DNA from: Myxococcales bacterium
GTDB taxonomy: Bacteria; Myxococcota_A; Polyangia; Haliangiales; Haliangiaceae
Direction: 5' to 3'
DNA: 64,000 nt
Assembly (NCBI GenBank): GCA_016706545.1
Contig: JADJJK010000049.1
Coordinates: 1 to 64,000 of the forward strand
Shown in pieces: positions 11,871-20,704 of this stretch. The translations under genes and the position numbers were made by a program. Position 1 is the first letter of the stretch. Every line of letters begins with the position of its first letter. The notes below the pieces were generated by a model. It made no database searches, was not told where the DNA came from, and saw only the letters and a list, made by a program, of their open reading frames with translations.

Positions 11871-12302
11871 TTTGTCCACCGACGACAGCATCTGGTTGGA
11901 CTTGCGCAGGCGCTCTGACAGCGTCTTGACGATCTGCATGAGCAACACCGAGGCGGTGTGCGGATCGTCGATGAGCAGGCGATGCAGCGCCACGTTGGGC
12001 AGGCGGAACAGGAAGGTCGGAGACATGGCGCTCACGCTCGCCGACCGCGGCGCTGGCTCCACCAGCGACATCTCGCCGAAGATCTCACCAGAGCCGAGCG
12101 TGGCGAAGGTCTTGCCATCGCGGTGGACCGCGACCTCTCCGGAGAGCACCAGGTACAGCGCGTCGCCAAGGCTGCCCTCGGCGACGATGTCCTCGCCGCC
12201 TTTCCAGGTCTCGATCTCGCCCTCCCGGCTGAGCCGGGAGATCCGTTCAGGCGAGAGCTGGGCCAGCAGCGGGTGACGTTCGAGGATCGTGCGGGTCGAC
12301 AC
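11838..12302 (-). CDS. Cyclic-nucleotide-binding domain protein
   Basis: A protein of 154 residues consisting of one cNMP-binding domain: GDALYLVLSGEVAVHRDG, LGSGEIFGEMSLVEPAPRSASV (phosphate-binding cassette with Glu and Arg) and a C-terminal amphipathic helix. It has no DNA-binding HTH, unlike CRP, so it is more likely a protein-interaction or sensory module. The start is uncertain: GTG 12302 follows GGGGAG with no spacer, and a TTG at 12338 gives 12 more residues with a better-spaced AGAGG. It is transcribed divergently from the SppA-like gene across a 13-bp minisatellite. Confidence 0.78.
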   Translation of the reverse strand: MSTRTILERHPLLAQLSPERISRLSREGEIETWKGGEDIVAEGSLGDALYLVLSGEVAVHRDGKTFATLGSGEIFGEMSLVEPAPRSASVSAMSPTFLFRLPNVALHRLLIDDPHTASVLLMQIVKTLSERLRKSNQMLSSVDKLADWLAGSLV

Positions 12303-12373
12303 CTCCCCAGTATGAGATGCGCGCTCGCGTCGGTGCAATGCGCCTCTGCCGCTTGGCCGCCTGTCCGGCCCGG

Positions 12374-12477
12374 GACGCTCGGCCAGGGCGCTCGGCCAGG
12401 ACGCTCGGTCAGGGCGCTCGGCCGGGGCGCTCGGCCAGGACGCTCGGCCAGGACGCTCGGCCAGGACGCTCGGCCAT
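12374..12477. repeat. 13-bp minisatellite, eight units, in a divergent promoter region
   Basis: Units of the type ACGCTCGGCCAGG recur with exact 13-base period eight times with few mismatches. The period is not a multiple of three and no supported gene covers it. It occupies most of the 259-bp gap between the cNMP-binding gene and the SppA-like gene. Confidence 0.85.
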
Positions 12478-12561
12478 CGCCAGGCCGGACGTCGGCTCGG
12501 CGCCTGGCCCGGGCCATGTCTTGGACCAGCCGGCGAGCTGGACAGTGCTACCTTCGCTTCG

Positions 12562-15324
12562 ATGCCAGCTCTCCTCCGTCTGCTCGCGCGGCCTGCGGCG
12601 CGCTTCTTTGCGCCCTCGGCGGCGCGGCCCGGCGAGGCCAGGCGGTACCCCGCCGCGGCGGCGCAGACCCGCTGGCGTCGCGGGCGCAGGGCCCGGCTCG
12701 CGGCGCCGTCGCTGAACTCGCTGATCTCGCTGATCTCGCTGGCGTCGCTGAGCTCGCTGGCGTCGCTGATCTCGCTGATCTCGCTGATCTCGCTGGCGTC
12801 GCTGCTGGTCTCGCTGGGAGCTTCGGCGGTGGCGTATGGCCAGTCCGAGGACCGGCGCTACGCCACCGCGCTCACCGACGGCGTCTCGCTGCCGGCGACG
12901 GCGCTGGCTGGTGAGCACGATGGGCGGGCGTTGCTGGTGAACCCGGGGGGGCTTCAGTTCTTGCGCGGGCCGGAGGTGCTGCTCGCGCTCGCGTACGAGG
13001 ACCCGGACGTTACTAACGCGCCGGGCGCTGGCGGCGGCCTGGTGCTCTCCGGCCCGCTCGGGGGTGGCCTGCTGCCGCGCCTGGGGCTGGGGCTGGGGCT
13101 GGAGGTGCTGCGGCCGAGCCGCGACGCGCTGCGGCCGGATCCTGGCACGCCGGTGCGGCTGTCGCTGGGCGCCTCGCTGCCGCTGGGGAGGAGCCTCGGC
13201 GTTGGCCTGGCGTGGCGGCACTTCTTCGACGAGGGCGGCGTCGATGGCCTCGACTCCATCGACCTCGGCGTCTCGGCGCGGTTTGGCAACCACTGGGCGG
13301 CGGGCGCGGTGATGCGGGACGCGCTGGCGCCGCGCGCGCTGGGGCAGGTCGTGCGCCGTCGCTATGAGGCCGAGCTGACGCTGCGCCCCACCGGCAGCGA
13401 CGGCCTGGATCTGGGCCTGGGCGGACGACTGGGCGAGGACGAAGGCGAGGTCGACGGGTGGGGCCGGGCATCGCTGCGGCTCCGCCGCGGGTTGTACGCA
13501 CACCTGTCCGTGGAGTCCCGGCGACTGGCGATCCACACCACCTCCGGCGCGCAGGTGAGCTCTGACGACGGCCGCGACGTGCGCCTCGCGCTGGGCCTGG
13601 AGCTGTCGCTCGGCGCGTTCGGCGCTACCTCCTGGGTCAGCGGGCTGCGCGACGAGCGCGGCGATTCCAGCTTGCTCGGCAGCGGGATCTTGCTGCGCAG
13701 CTCGGCGGTGGAGGTGCCCTCGCTGCTGGCGCCCGACGACCACATCGAGCGGATCTCGCTCGGCGGATCCCTCGATGGGCCCGCGCTCGTCGCGCTGGTG
13801 CTGCGCCTGCGCGCGATCGGCCGCGATCGGTCAGCCAAAGCGGTGGCGCTGGTGTTCGAGGACCTGTCCGCCGGATGGGCGACGGTGCGCGAGGTGCGCC
13901 AGGAGCTGGCGTCGCTGCGCGCCAGCGGCAAGAAGATCTACGCATTCCTGATAAGCGGCGACACGCGCGACTACTACCTGGCCTCGGTGGCGCACAAGAT
14001 CTATGTCGATCCAGCCGGCGGCCTCTCCTTGACCGGCCTGCGCTCGCTCACGATGTACTGGCGCGGCGCCTTCGATCTGGTGGGGATCTCCCCCGAGTTC
14101 GAGAAGATCGCAGAGTACAAGAGCGCCCCCGAGCAGCTCACCCGCGACGGCCCCAGCGTCCCGGCGTCCCGCATGCGCGCGGAGCTGGCCGACGGCTTGT
14201 GGGACGAGGTTCGCGCGGCGATCGCGCAGAGCCGCGGCCTGACCTTGGAGCGCGTGCAGGAGCTGATCGACGCCGGGCCTTACACCGCTGGTGACCTCGC
14301 CACCTCGACGGCGCTGGTGGACGCGGTGGCGACCCCGGAGCGCGCGGCGGTGGCGATCACCGAGGATCTGGGCCTGGCCATCGGCGTGGACGAGCCGCCG
14401 GTGGAGCGCCCCGGCAAGTGGCGTCGGCCGCGGATCGCGCTGGTCCACCTGCAGGGCGACATCGTCGATGGTGCTTCGCAGAGCGTGCCGCTCCTGGGCC
14501 GCCGCATGGCGGGCGGCGAGACCATCGCGGCGGCGATCGCGGCGGCGCGCGCGGCGCCGGACATCGGCGCCATCGTGCTGCGCATCGACTCGCCCGGCGG
14601 CAGCGCGCTGGCCTCCGAGCTGATCGCGCGCGAGGTGTTCGCGACCCGCGGGGTCAAGCCCATCCTGTGCTCGCTGGGCAACGTGGCCGCGTCCGGCGGC
14701 TACTTCGCCGCCGCCGGCTGCGATCTCATCTACGCGGAGCCCACCACCATCACCGGCTCCATCGGCATCTTCTTTGGCAAGTTCGAGTTCAGCGGGCTGC
14801 TGGCGAGGCTTGGCGTCACCTCCGACACCGAGCTGCGCGGCAAGCGCGCGGATCTGGACTCGATGGTGCGACCGTACACGGCGCAGGAGCGCGAGCTCCT
14901 GCGATCGAAGCTGCAGTACGCCTATGGGCGCTTCGTGGGCGCGGTCGCGGAGGGCCGCGGGATGTCTCGGGCGCGGGTGGACGAGCTGGGGCGCGGCAGG
15001 GTGTGGACGGGGGCGCGAGCGCAGGAGGTGGGCCTGGTCGACCGGATGGGCGGCATCGGCGACGCGCTGGAGGAGGCCCGGCGCCGCATGGCGGTGCCGC
15101 CGAGCGAGCGGGTGGAGCTGGTGGAGCTCCCGCGCGCGGAGGCGGGCCTTTTGTCCTGGCTGGTCAAGCAGACGGGGGCCCAGGCGCCCTCGGGCCTCGC
15201 CGCCGCCGTCGGCCCCGCCGCAGCAAGTGAGCTGCAGGCGCTCCTCGTTGGCCTCTTGCCATCGGTGGTGCTTCAGCCAGGCGTGGCGCAGGCGCGGTTG
15301 CCGTTCGAGCTTCGCTGGGAGTGA
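12562..15324 (+). CDS. SppA-type S49 peptidase fused to an N-terminal predicted beta-barrel domain
   Basis: A 920-residue protein. Residues 1-95 are a leader whose hydrophobic part is a run of SLI/SLA/SLS triplets encoded by 9-base repeats. Residues about 110-400 are rich in alternating beta strands with Gly/Arg, like an outer-membrane barrel. Residues about 420-920 are a tandem SppA of the long form. The first S49 half carries the general base K520 (AEYKSAPEQ) and the second the nucleophile S711 (AASGGYFAAAGCD), both in the expected context. SppA degrades leftover signal peptides, usually from the inner membrane; a barrel fusion would place the protease elsewhere. Confidence 0.85.
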   Translation: MPALLRLLARPAARFFAPSAARPGEARRYPAAAAQTRWRRGRRARLAAPSLNSLISLISLASLSSLASLISLISLISLASLLVSLGASAVAYGQSEDRRYATALTDGVSLPATALAGEHDGRALLVNPGGLQFLRGPEVLLALAYEDPDVTNAPGAGGGLVLSGPLGGGLLPRLGLGLGLEVLRPSRDALRPDPGTPVRLSLGASLPLGRSLGVGLAWRHFFDEGGVDGLDSIDLGVSARFGNHWAAGAVMRDALAPRALGQVVRRRYEAELTLRPTGSDGLDLGLGGRLGEDEGEVDGWGRASLRLRRGLYAHLSVESRRLAIHTTSGAQVSSDDGRDVRLALGLELSLGAFGATSWVSGLRDERGDSSLLGSGILLRSSAVEVPSLLAPDDHIERISLGGSLDGPALVALVLRLRAIGRDRSAKAVALVFEDLSAGWATVREVRQELASLRASGKKIYAFLISGDTRDYYLASVAHKIYVDPAGGLSLTGLRSLTMYWRGAFDLVGISPEFEKIAEYKSAPEQLTRDGPSVPASRMRAELADGLWDEVRAAIAQSRGLTLERVQELIDAGPYTAGDLATSTALVDAVATPERAAVAITEDLGLAIGVDEPPVERPGKWRRPRIALVHLQGDIVDGASQSVPLLGRRMAGGETIAAAIAAARAAPDIGAIVLRIDSPGGSALASELIAREVFATRGVKPILCSLGNVAASGGYFAAAGCDLIYAEPTTITGSIGIFFGKFEFSGLLARLGVTSDTELRGKRADLDSMVRPYTAQERELLRSKLQYAYGRFVGAVAEGRGMSRARVDELGRGRVWTGARAQEVGLVDRMGGIGDALEEARRRMAVPPSERVELVELPRAEAGLLSWLVKQTGAQAPSGLAAAVGPAAASELQALLVGLLPSVVLQPGVAQARLPFELRWE
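12709..12810 (+). repeat. 9-bp tandem repeat encoding the hydrophobic leader of the SppA-like protein
   Basis: CTGATCTCG / CTGGCGTCG units repeat about eleven times in frame, giving Ser-Leu-Ile and Ser-Leu-Ala triplets. The array forms the membrane-inserting core of the leader. Confidence 0.85.
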
Positions 15325-15334
15325 GCCGAGGAGG

Positions 15335-15730
15335 CTACTGGCGAGGCGGGGCGTCGATGGCGGGACCAGCGTCGGGGCCAGCGTCGATGGCCGCGCCGGT
15401 GCCGATGGTCGCGCCGGGGTCGATGGTCGCGCCGGGGCCGATGGCCGCGCCGGGGCCGATGGTCGCGCCGGGGCCCGCGGACGTCGACGCCGCGGCCGCG
15501 GCGCGCGGCGTATCGAGCTGGGGCAGGACAGGGATGATCCGCTCCGGCGGCAGGTCTTCGCCCGGCACGTCGGGCCACAGCAGATAGCCCAGCGCGACGT
15601 TGGCCACTCCCAGCGCCACCATGCCGCCGGTCACCGTCAGCCAGGTTCGCCGGTGCTTGAAGGAGAAGGGCGTCGCGCGGTCCTTGGCCACGGCGCTGGT
15701 GTAGCACGCAGGCCGACGCGGCCTGCGCAC
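15335..15730 (-). CDS. Small single-pass membrane protein with Gly-Pro-Ala repeat tail
   Basis: A 131-residue protein from GTG 15730, two bases after the stop of the RluA gene; a GTG at 15691 would remove 13 residues and is also possible. A TM helix (VTGGMVALGVANVALGYLLW) follows a basic N-terminus. The C-terminal 45 residues are GPGATIGPGAAI-type hexapeptides encoded by 18-base repeats. There is no catalytic motif or recognised family. It is likely co-transcribed with the pseudouridine synthase. Confidence 0.6.
   Translation of the reverse strand: MRRPRRPACYTSAVAKDRATPFSFKHRRTWLTVTGGMVALGVANVALGYLLWPDVPGEDLPPERIIPVLPQLDTPRAAAAASTSAGPGATIGPGAAIGPGATIDPGATIGTGAAIDAGPDAGPAIDAPPRQ
15384..15475. 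repeat. 18-bp tandem repeat in the small membrane protein gene
   Basis: About five in-frame units of GATGGTCGCGCCGGGGCC type, read on the minus strand as Gly-Pro-Gly-Ala-Thr-Ile. Confidence 0.8.
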
Positions 15731-15732
15731 TT

Positions 15733-16923
15733 TTACTCGGCCAGGAGCGCGCGCAGGTCCCTGGGCAGCGGCGCGCTGATCTCCAGGACCTCGCCGCTGC
15801 GCGGGTGCGGCACCCGCACGGAGGCGGCGTGCAGCGCGTGCCTTGGCAGCACCAGGCGCTGCGCCAGCTCGGCGTCGACCCCGCGATCACAGAGCCGCAT
15901 GAAGGCCTCGTCGCCCAGGCCGTACAGCTTGTCGCCGACGATCGGGTACCCGGCGTGCGCCAGGTGGACCCGGATCTGGTGCTGGCGCCCGGTGACCGGC
16001 TGGCAGCGCACCAGGCTGTACCTTGGCCGCCGATCCAGCACGCGCACCAGGGTCAGCGAGGGCAGCCCCCCGGGACCCGCGAGGATGCGGACGCCGGTCA
16101 GGGGCGTCGGATCGTTGACGCCCGCCACGCGCAGCGGCGCGTCCAGGTGGGCCTCGGGCTGGTCACTCGACAGCTCCGGCCAGGGCGGGGTGCCATGTAC
16201 CACCGCGCAGTAGGTCTTGCTCACCCGCTTGGTGGCGAACGCGAGCTTGACCTTGGCGACCGCCGCCTTGCCGCGCGCCAGCACCAGAACCCCGGAGGTC
16301 TCGCGATCCAGGCGGTGACAGATCTGCAGCTCCTCGCCGGGGTAGCGTTCCCGGAGCACGGTGGTCAGTGTGTTGAAATAGAACTTGGCAGAGGCGTGGA
16401 CGGGCAAGCCAGCGGGCTTGTCGATCACCATCAGCTCGTCGTCCTGGTACAGCACCTCGAAGGTGCGCGGGCACGGCGGCTCCGGCCGCGCTGGACGGGA
16501 GATGGTGTAGCGCTCCCCCGCCATCACCGTGGTGTTTGGTCGCAGGGGGCGGTCGACGATCGGCGCGCCATCTCGTCGGAGCTGGGTCTGCACCACCACC
16601 TGGATCTTGGAGCGTGACAGGCGGGGGATCTGGGCTTTGAGAAAGTGATCCAGGCGGAGCCCGGCCAGGTCAGGCGTCACCACCAGGCTCCGGGTGACGA
16701 TCTTTGGCGCACCATCGGGGCCAAGGTGCGAGGTCAGGCCCCAGTCAACGCCGTCCGCTTCTGCGCCCGGAGGCGGCCACCACGCCGGGATCGCGGCGCT
16801 GGGGTCCTTGGCCTCTGGCTCGTCGAGGAACTCGCCGCCGTCGTCGGGATCGTCCTGCGGCTGGGCCACCACCGGCGCGGGTCCGGGGGGGCTGGCGGTC
16901 CCGCCGGAAGATGCGTTGGCCAC
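15733..16923 (-). CDS. RluA-family pseudouridine synthase
   Basis: A 396-residue enzyme. The catalytic motif HRLDRETSG has the Asp nucleophile. The preceding YQDDELMVIDKPAGLPVHAS and the later GRQHQIRVHLAHAGYPIVGDKLYG are diagnostic for RluA/RluC/RluD. An S4-like RNA-binding segment (GLRLDHFLKAQIPRLSRSKIQ) lies near residue 85. It isomerises uridine in rRNA or tRNA; the exact target cannot be told from sequence. An acidic/Pro extension of about 70 residues precedes S4. GTG 16923 is preferred to the TTG at 16953. Confidence 0.9.
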   Translation of the reverse strand: MANASSGGTASPPGPAPVVAQPQDDPDDGGEFLDEPEAKDPSAAIPAWWPPPGAEADGVDWGLTSHLGPDGAPKIVTRSLVVTPDLAGLRLDHFLKAQIPRLSRSKIQVVVQTQLRRDGAPIVDRPLRPNTTVMAGERYTISRPARPEPPCPRTFEVLYQDDELMVIDKPAGLPVHASAKFYFNTLTTVLRERYPGEELQICHRLDRETSGVLVLARGKAAVAKVKLAFATKRVSKTYCAVVHGTPPWPELSSDQPEAHLDAPLRVAGVNDPTPLTGVRILAGPGGLPSLTLVRVLDRRPRYSLVRCQPVTGRQHQIRVHLAHAGYPIVGDKLYGLGDEAFMRLCDRGVDAELAQRLVLPRHALHAASVRVPHPRSGEVLEISAPLPRDLRALLAE

Positions 16924-16991
16924 AGCCCAGCATAGCGCGCCCGCTGCCCCCAAAAACTCCGGTGGCCGTCGTATGATGGTCCTGACGCCCG

Positions 16992-18494
16992 ATGAAGAAG
17001 TTCCCCGACTTCGTGCCGCCCACCAAGGTCTCGTACCTTGACAAGGGCCCGACCCTGCATCTTCGTCGGTGCATCCTGTCGTCCATCGACGACCCCTCGA
17101 TGGAGTGGACCTTCGACCGCGAGGAGGTCCGCATCGGCTCGATGGACGACAACGACGTCGTCCTCGATGACGACACGGTGTCTCGCTACCACTGCAAGAT
17201 CGTCCAGGAGGACACCGGGTACGTCCTGGTGGACCTGCGGTCCACCAACGGGTCCTTTGTCAACAAGGTCCGGGTGCGCGAAGCGTTCCTCAAGCCCGGC
17301 TGCCAGGTGTCGGTCGGGCAGAGCCAGTTTCGCTTCAACGCCCGCGAGGAAGAGGTGGAGATCGTCCCCTCGCGCGCGGATCACTGCGGCGGCCTCATCG
17401 GCGGCAACTCGCGGATGCGCGAGATCTACACCATCATCGAGAAGATCGCGCCCACCGCCACCACCGTGGTCATCGACGGCGAGACCGGCACCGGCAAGGA
17501 GGTGGTGGCGCAGACCATCCACTCCCTGTCGCCGCGCTCGAGAGGCGAGCTGGTGGTGTTCGATTGCGGCGCGGTGCCGCCCAACCTCATCGAGAGCGAG
17601 CTGTTTGGCCACGAGAAGGGCAGCTTCACCGGCGCCATGATGACGCGGCAGGGGCTCTTCGAGCTGGCCGACGGCGGCACCCTGTTTCTCGACGAGCTCG
17701 GCGAGCTGCCGCTGGATCTGCAGCCCAAGCTCCTGCGCGCGCTGGAGCAGCGCGAGGTGCGGCGCGTCGGCTCGAGCAAGGCGCTCAAGGTGGACGTGCG
17801 CATCATCGCCGCCACCAACCGCAACCTGGAGGATGAGGTCCGCGCCGGGCGGTTCCGTCAGGATCTGTTCTACCGGCTCAGCGTGGTCCGGCTCCACCTG
17901 CCGTCGTTGCGCGATCGCGCCGATGACATCCCGGCGCTGGTGGAGCACTTCCTTGCGCATGGCGCGTACAACCGCAACCCCGACAACAGCCCGCGGGTGC
18001 GTCAGTTCTCTCGCGAGGCGATGGTGGCGCTGCAGGCGTATCCGTGGCCAGGCAACGTGCGCGAGCTGGTCAACGTGGTGGAGCGCGCGGTGTCGTTCTG
18101 TGACCACGAGACCGTCGGGGCCGGCGACCTCCCCGACTATATCCGCACCGCCAAGCCGCCGCGCCCGCCGACCGCGCGCCCCATCACCGCGCCCGGCGCC
18201 GCCGCGGCGGTGATCAGCGCGCCGCCACCGCCGCCGCAGCAGGTGATCTTGCCGCCGCGTCCTCCGCTCGACTTCACCGCCGAGGGCGTGACGTTCAAGG
18301 ACGCCAAGGAGCGGTGGGTGGCCTCGTTCGAGCGAGACTACATCTTGCAGCTCTTGCGCCGGCACGGCGGCAACATCTCGCACGCGGCGCGCGACGCCGA
18401 CATCGATCGCAAGTACTTCCGCAAGCTGATGAAGAAGTACGACATCGAGGCGGCGGGCGTGGACGTCGCGGGTGAGGAAGAGGAAGAGTCGTAG
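16992..18494 (+). CDS. FHA-domain sigma-54-dependent transcriptional activator
   Basis: A 500-residue enhancer-binding protein. The N-terminal FHA domain (about 45-115; SRYHC and STNGSFVN) binds phosphothreonine. The AAA+ domain (about 135-370) has Walker A GETGTGKE (163-170), Walker B TLFLDELGELP and the sigma-54-contacting loop GSFTGA (210-215; Ser replaces the usual first Ala). A Pro/Ala linker and a Fis-type HTH (GGNISHAARDADIDRKYFRKLMKKY) end the protein. FHA activators link Ser/Thr kinase signalling to sigma-54 promoters in myxobacteria, and the nearby kinases are natural candidates. It is followed at 11 bp by the UPF0104 gene. Confidence 0.93.
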   Translation: MKKFPDFVPPTKVSYLDKGPTLHLRRCILSSIDDPSMEWTFDREEVRIGSMDDNDVVLDDDTVSRYHCKIVQEDTGYVLVDLRSTNGSFVNKVRVREAFLKPGCQVSVGQSQFRFNAREEEVEIVPSRADHCGGLIGGNSRMREIYTIIEKIAPTATTVVIDGETGTGKEVVAQTIHSLSPRSRGELVVFDCGAVPPNLIESELFGHEKGSFTGAMMTRQGLFELADGGTLFLDELGELPLDLQPKLLRALEQREVRRVGSSKALKVDVRIIAATNRNLEDEVRAGRFRQDLFYRLSVVRLHLPSLRDRADDIPALVEHFLAHGAYNRNPDNSPRVRQFSREAMVALQAYPWPGNVRELVNVVERAVSFCDHETVGAGDLPDYIRTAKPPRPPTARPITAPGAAAAVISAPPPPPQQVILPPRPPLDFTAEGVTFKDAKERWVASFERDYILQLLRRHGGNISHAARDADIDRKYFRKLMKKYDIEAAGVDVAGEEEEES

Positions 18495-18505
18495 GGACGC
18501 AGCCT

Positions 18506-19567
18506 GTGCAGGAGCCTGGAGCTGGCGCGCCGGACTCGCCGTCGCAGATCTCGTCTACCCCATCGCGCCTGCGGCTGTGGTGGCAGCGCTTTGGCTGGAT
18601 GCTGCGCTGGGGCGGCACCCTGATCGGCGTCTTGTACGTGATGCGGCTCATCGACATGGCCAGCCTGCGCAGCGCGTTCTCGCACGCCTCGGCGTGGACG
18701 CTGGTCGCCGCGCTGGCGGTGGTGGCGGCGGGGCAGGTGCTCGGCGCCGCGCGCTGGCGGATCTTGCTGGCCGCCTACGGCGCGGTGGCGCTGCCGCGGC
18801 TATCCCAGGCGGTCCGCCTGTACTTCATCGCGGTGTTCTACAACACGTACCTGCCCGGCGGGGTGGCGGGCGACATCGTGCGCGGCGTGGTGACCCGCGA
18901 TGCGTTCGCTGGAAGCGGCGCCACCGAGGCGCTGGCGGTGGTGCTGGTCGAGCGCGCGCTGGGGCTGCTTGGCGTGTTCGCGCTGGTCGCGGTGGGGCTG
19001 GCGCTGGTGGGATCGGCCCTGGCCGACACCGGCGCGCTGTGGGTGTGGAGCGCCGCCGGCGGCGCTGGCGCGGTGGCGCTGGTGCTGGCGTTGCCGCTGG
19101 CGCGCAGCGTCGCGCGGTTTCTGCCCGGCAGGCTGGCGGCGGTGGCCCGGCGACTGCCGGTGGTGTCGCTGCCGCTGCAGTTTGCGCTGGCGGTGGTCCT
19201 GTCGCTTGGCACCCAGCTCGCCGTCGCGGTGTGCGGCTTTCTGCTTTTGCGCGACTTTCATCCGGCGACCACGTTTGCAGACGCGCTGTTCATCGTGCCG
19301 CTGGCGGCCGCCACGATCTACTTGCCCATCACCGTCGGCGGCACCGGGGCCCGAGAGGCCGTGTTCATCACGCTGTGCGGCAAGGTGCTGGGCATGCCGA
19401 GCCACGACGCGCTCGCCGCCTCGCTGCTGCTCTGGTTCACCTCGCTGGTGGCCGGCGCGGTGGGCGGCGTGCTGCAGCTCCTCTCCCGGCACCAGACCCC
19501 GCCTGCGTCCGCGGCGGCGCCCGCGCTGGCGCCGCCGGCGACCGACGCGGGGCAGCGACCTCGCTGA
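18506..19567 (+). CDS. UPF0104/lysylphosphatidylglycerol synthase-like membrane protein
   Basis: A 353-residue protein with about eight hydrophobic helices. The signature FIAVFYNTYLPGGVAGDIVRG and a second conserved region (PITVGGTGAREAVFITL) match the flippase-like transmembrane part of MprF and free-standing UPF0104 proteins. It lacks the cytosolic aminoacyl-transfer domain. It probably moves or binds a lipid. The start is GTG 18506, 11 bp after the FHA activator, so co-transcription is likely. It converges on a lipid-headgroup-like operon. Confidence 0.82.
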   Translation: MQEPGAGAPDSPSQISSTPSRLRLWWQRFGWMLRWGGTLIGVLYVMRLIDMASLRSAFSHASAWTLVAALAVVAAGQVLGAARWRILLAAYGAVALPRLSQAVRLYFIAVFYNTYLPGGVAGDIVRGVVTRDAFAGSGATEALAVVLVERALGLLGVFALVAVGLALVGSALADTGALWVWSAAGGAGAVALVLALPLARSVARFLPGRLAAVARRLPVVSLPLQFALAVVLSLGTQLAVAVCGFLLLRDFHPATTFADALFIVPLAAATIYLPITVGGTGAREAVFITLCGKVLGMPSHDALAASLLLWFTSLVAGAVGGVLQLLSRHQTPPASAAAPALAPPATDAGQRPR

Positions 19568-19577
19568 CCCTTCGTCA
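19563..19577. terminator. Small stem-loop spanning both stop codons of convergent genes
   Basis: CTGAC and GTCAG around a CCTTC loop. The TGA of the UPF0104 gene and the TCA (minus-strand TGA) of the DegT gene both lie in the hairpin; the genes are 7 bp apart. Weak, possibly bidirectional. Confidence 0.3.
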
Positions 19578-20693
19578 GTCGAGCACGGCGCTGGCGGCGG
19601 CGATGACGGTCGCCTGCTGCTCGGCGCTGAGCCCGAAGAAGAGGGGCAAGTTCAGCACCTGCGTGACGAACGCGCGCGACACGGTGGGCTCCTCGCAGAG
19701 CACGAACCGCCCGGCGGCGGGGCGCTGCTGGTCGATGGTCTCCGGATAGGTGCGCGCGGTGGCGACCCCGCGCTCGGCGAGTTGCTCAGCGACCGCGGCC
19801 GCTGCTTGGTCGCGACAGGTCAACACGCAAAGGTAGCCGTTGTCGTCGACGCCCGCGGGGGGGCCGAAGGCGCGAACGCGCCAGGACGCGGCGGCGGCGC
19901 GGTAGCGGGCGGCGGCGGCGCGGCGCTGGGCGACGATGGCGTCGGCGTGCGGCAGCAGCTCGAGCAGGTAGTGGGCGGCGGCGCTGCTCATCCGCGAGTT
20001 CCAGCCCACGTGGTCATAGCTGTAGTGGCTGGCCCGGCCGTGGTTGGCCAGGCTGCGCACCAGGTGCTCGAGGCGCGGCTCGGAGGTGAGCACCGCGCCT
20101 CCGTCCATGCAGCCGCCCAGCACCTTGGCCGGGTACATCGACAGGGTGGCCAGGCGCGCGCCCGCCAGCACCGGCGCGCCTCGTGAGGTGACGCCAAAAC
20201 ACTGCGCGCCGTCCTCCACCAGGAAGATCTCGCGCTCGCGGCAAAAGGCCCGCAGCTCGGACAGGCGGGCCGAGGCCCAGCCAAACAGGTGGACGGCGAT
20301 GGCGTGGCGAAAGCGCACCTTCTCGAACGCCCTGGCCAGCGCGGCGAGGTCGAGCTGCAGGTCGTCGCCGTCGATGTCGATCAGCACCGGGATGGCGCCG
20401 AGCTGGGCCACCGCCTCGAAGGTGGCCCAGAAGGTGAGGTTTGGCAGGGCGACGTGGTCGCCGCGCTGCACCCCCGCGGCCTGCAACGCCAGGATCAAGG
20501 CGTCGCTGCCGTTGCTGCACGCGACCGCGTGGGCTTGGCCCAGGCGCGCGGCCAGCGCTTGCTCCAGCTCGCGCACCGCCGGGCCGCCCACCAGCTCGCA
20601 GCGTGAGAGCGCGCCGGCCCAGCGGTCCAGCACCTGCGCCTTGACCAGCGCGGTCATCGGGTGCAGATCGATGAAGGGAACAGAGGCCGCCAT
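19575..20693 (-). CDS. DegT/DnrJ/EryC1/StrS-family PLP aminotransferase
   Basis: A 372-residue aminotransferase. FIDLHP, the cofactor site CSNGSDALILAL, the PLP-phosphate region EDGAQCFG and the Schiff-base lysine in SMYPAKVLGG are all present. YDHVGWNSRMSSAAAHYLLELL is the usual substrate-binding segment. The family aminates keto-sugars, often on nucleotide carriers. It is the last gene of the minus-strand operon, 11 bp after the response regulator, which suggests it supplies an amino group to the product of the headgroup enzyme at the operon start. The substrate is unknown. Confidence 0.88.
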   Translation of the reverse strand: MAASVPFIDLHPMTALVKAQVLDRWAGALSRCELVGGPAVRELEQALAARLGQAHAVACSNGSDALILALQAAGVQRGDHVALPNLTFWATFEAVAQLGAIPVLIDIDGDDLQLDLAALARAFEKVRFRHAIAVHLFGWASARLSELRAFCREREIFLVEDGAQCFGVTSRGAPVLAGARLATLSMYPAKVLGGCMDGGAVLTSEPRLEHLVRSLANHGRASHYSYDHVGWNSRMSSAAAHYLLELLPHADAIVAQRRAAAARYRAAAASWRVRAFGPPAGVDDNGYLCVLTCRDQAAAAVAEQLAERGVATARTYPETIDQQRPAAGRFVLCEEPTVSRAFVTQVLNLPLFFGLSAEQQATVIAAASAVLD

Positions 20694-20704
20694 ATCGCGC
20701 GGCG

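Noticed and set aside
12374..12477. CRISPR array
   Set aside because: Contiguous 13-bp units with no unique spacers and no cas genes nearby.
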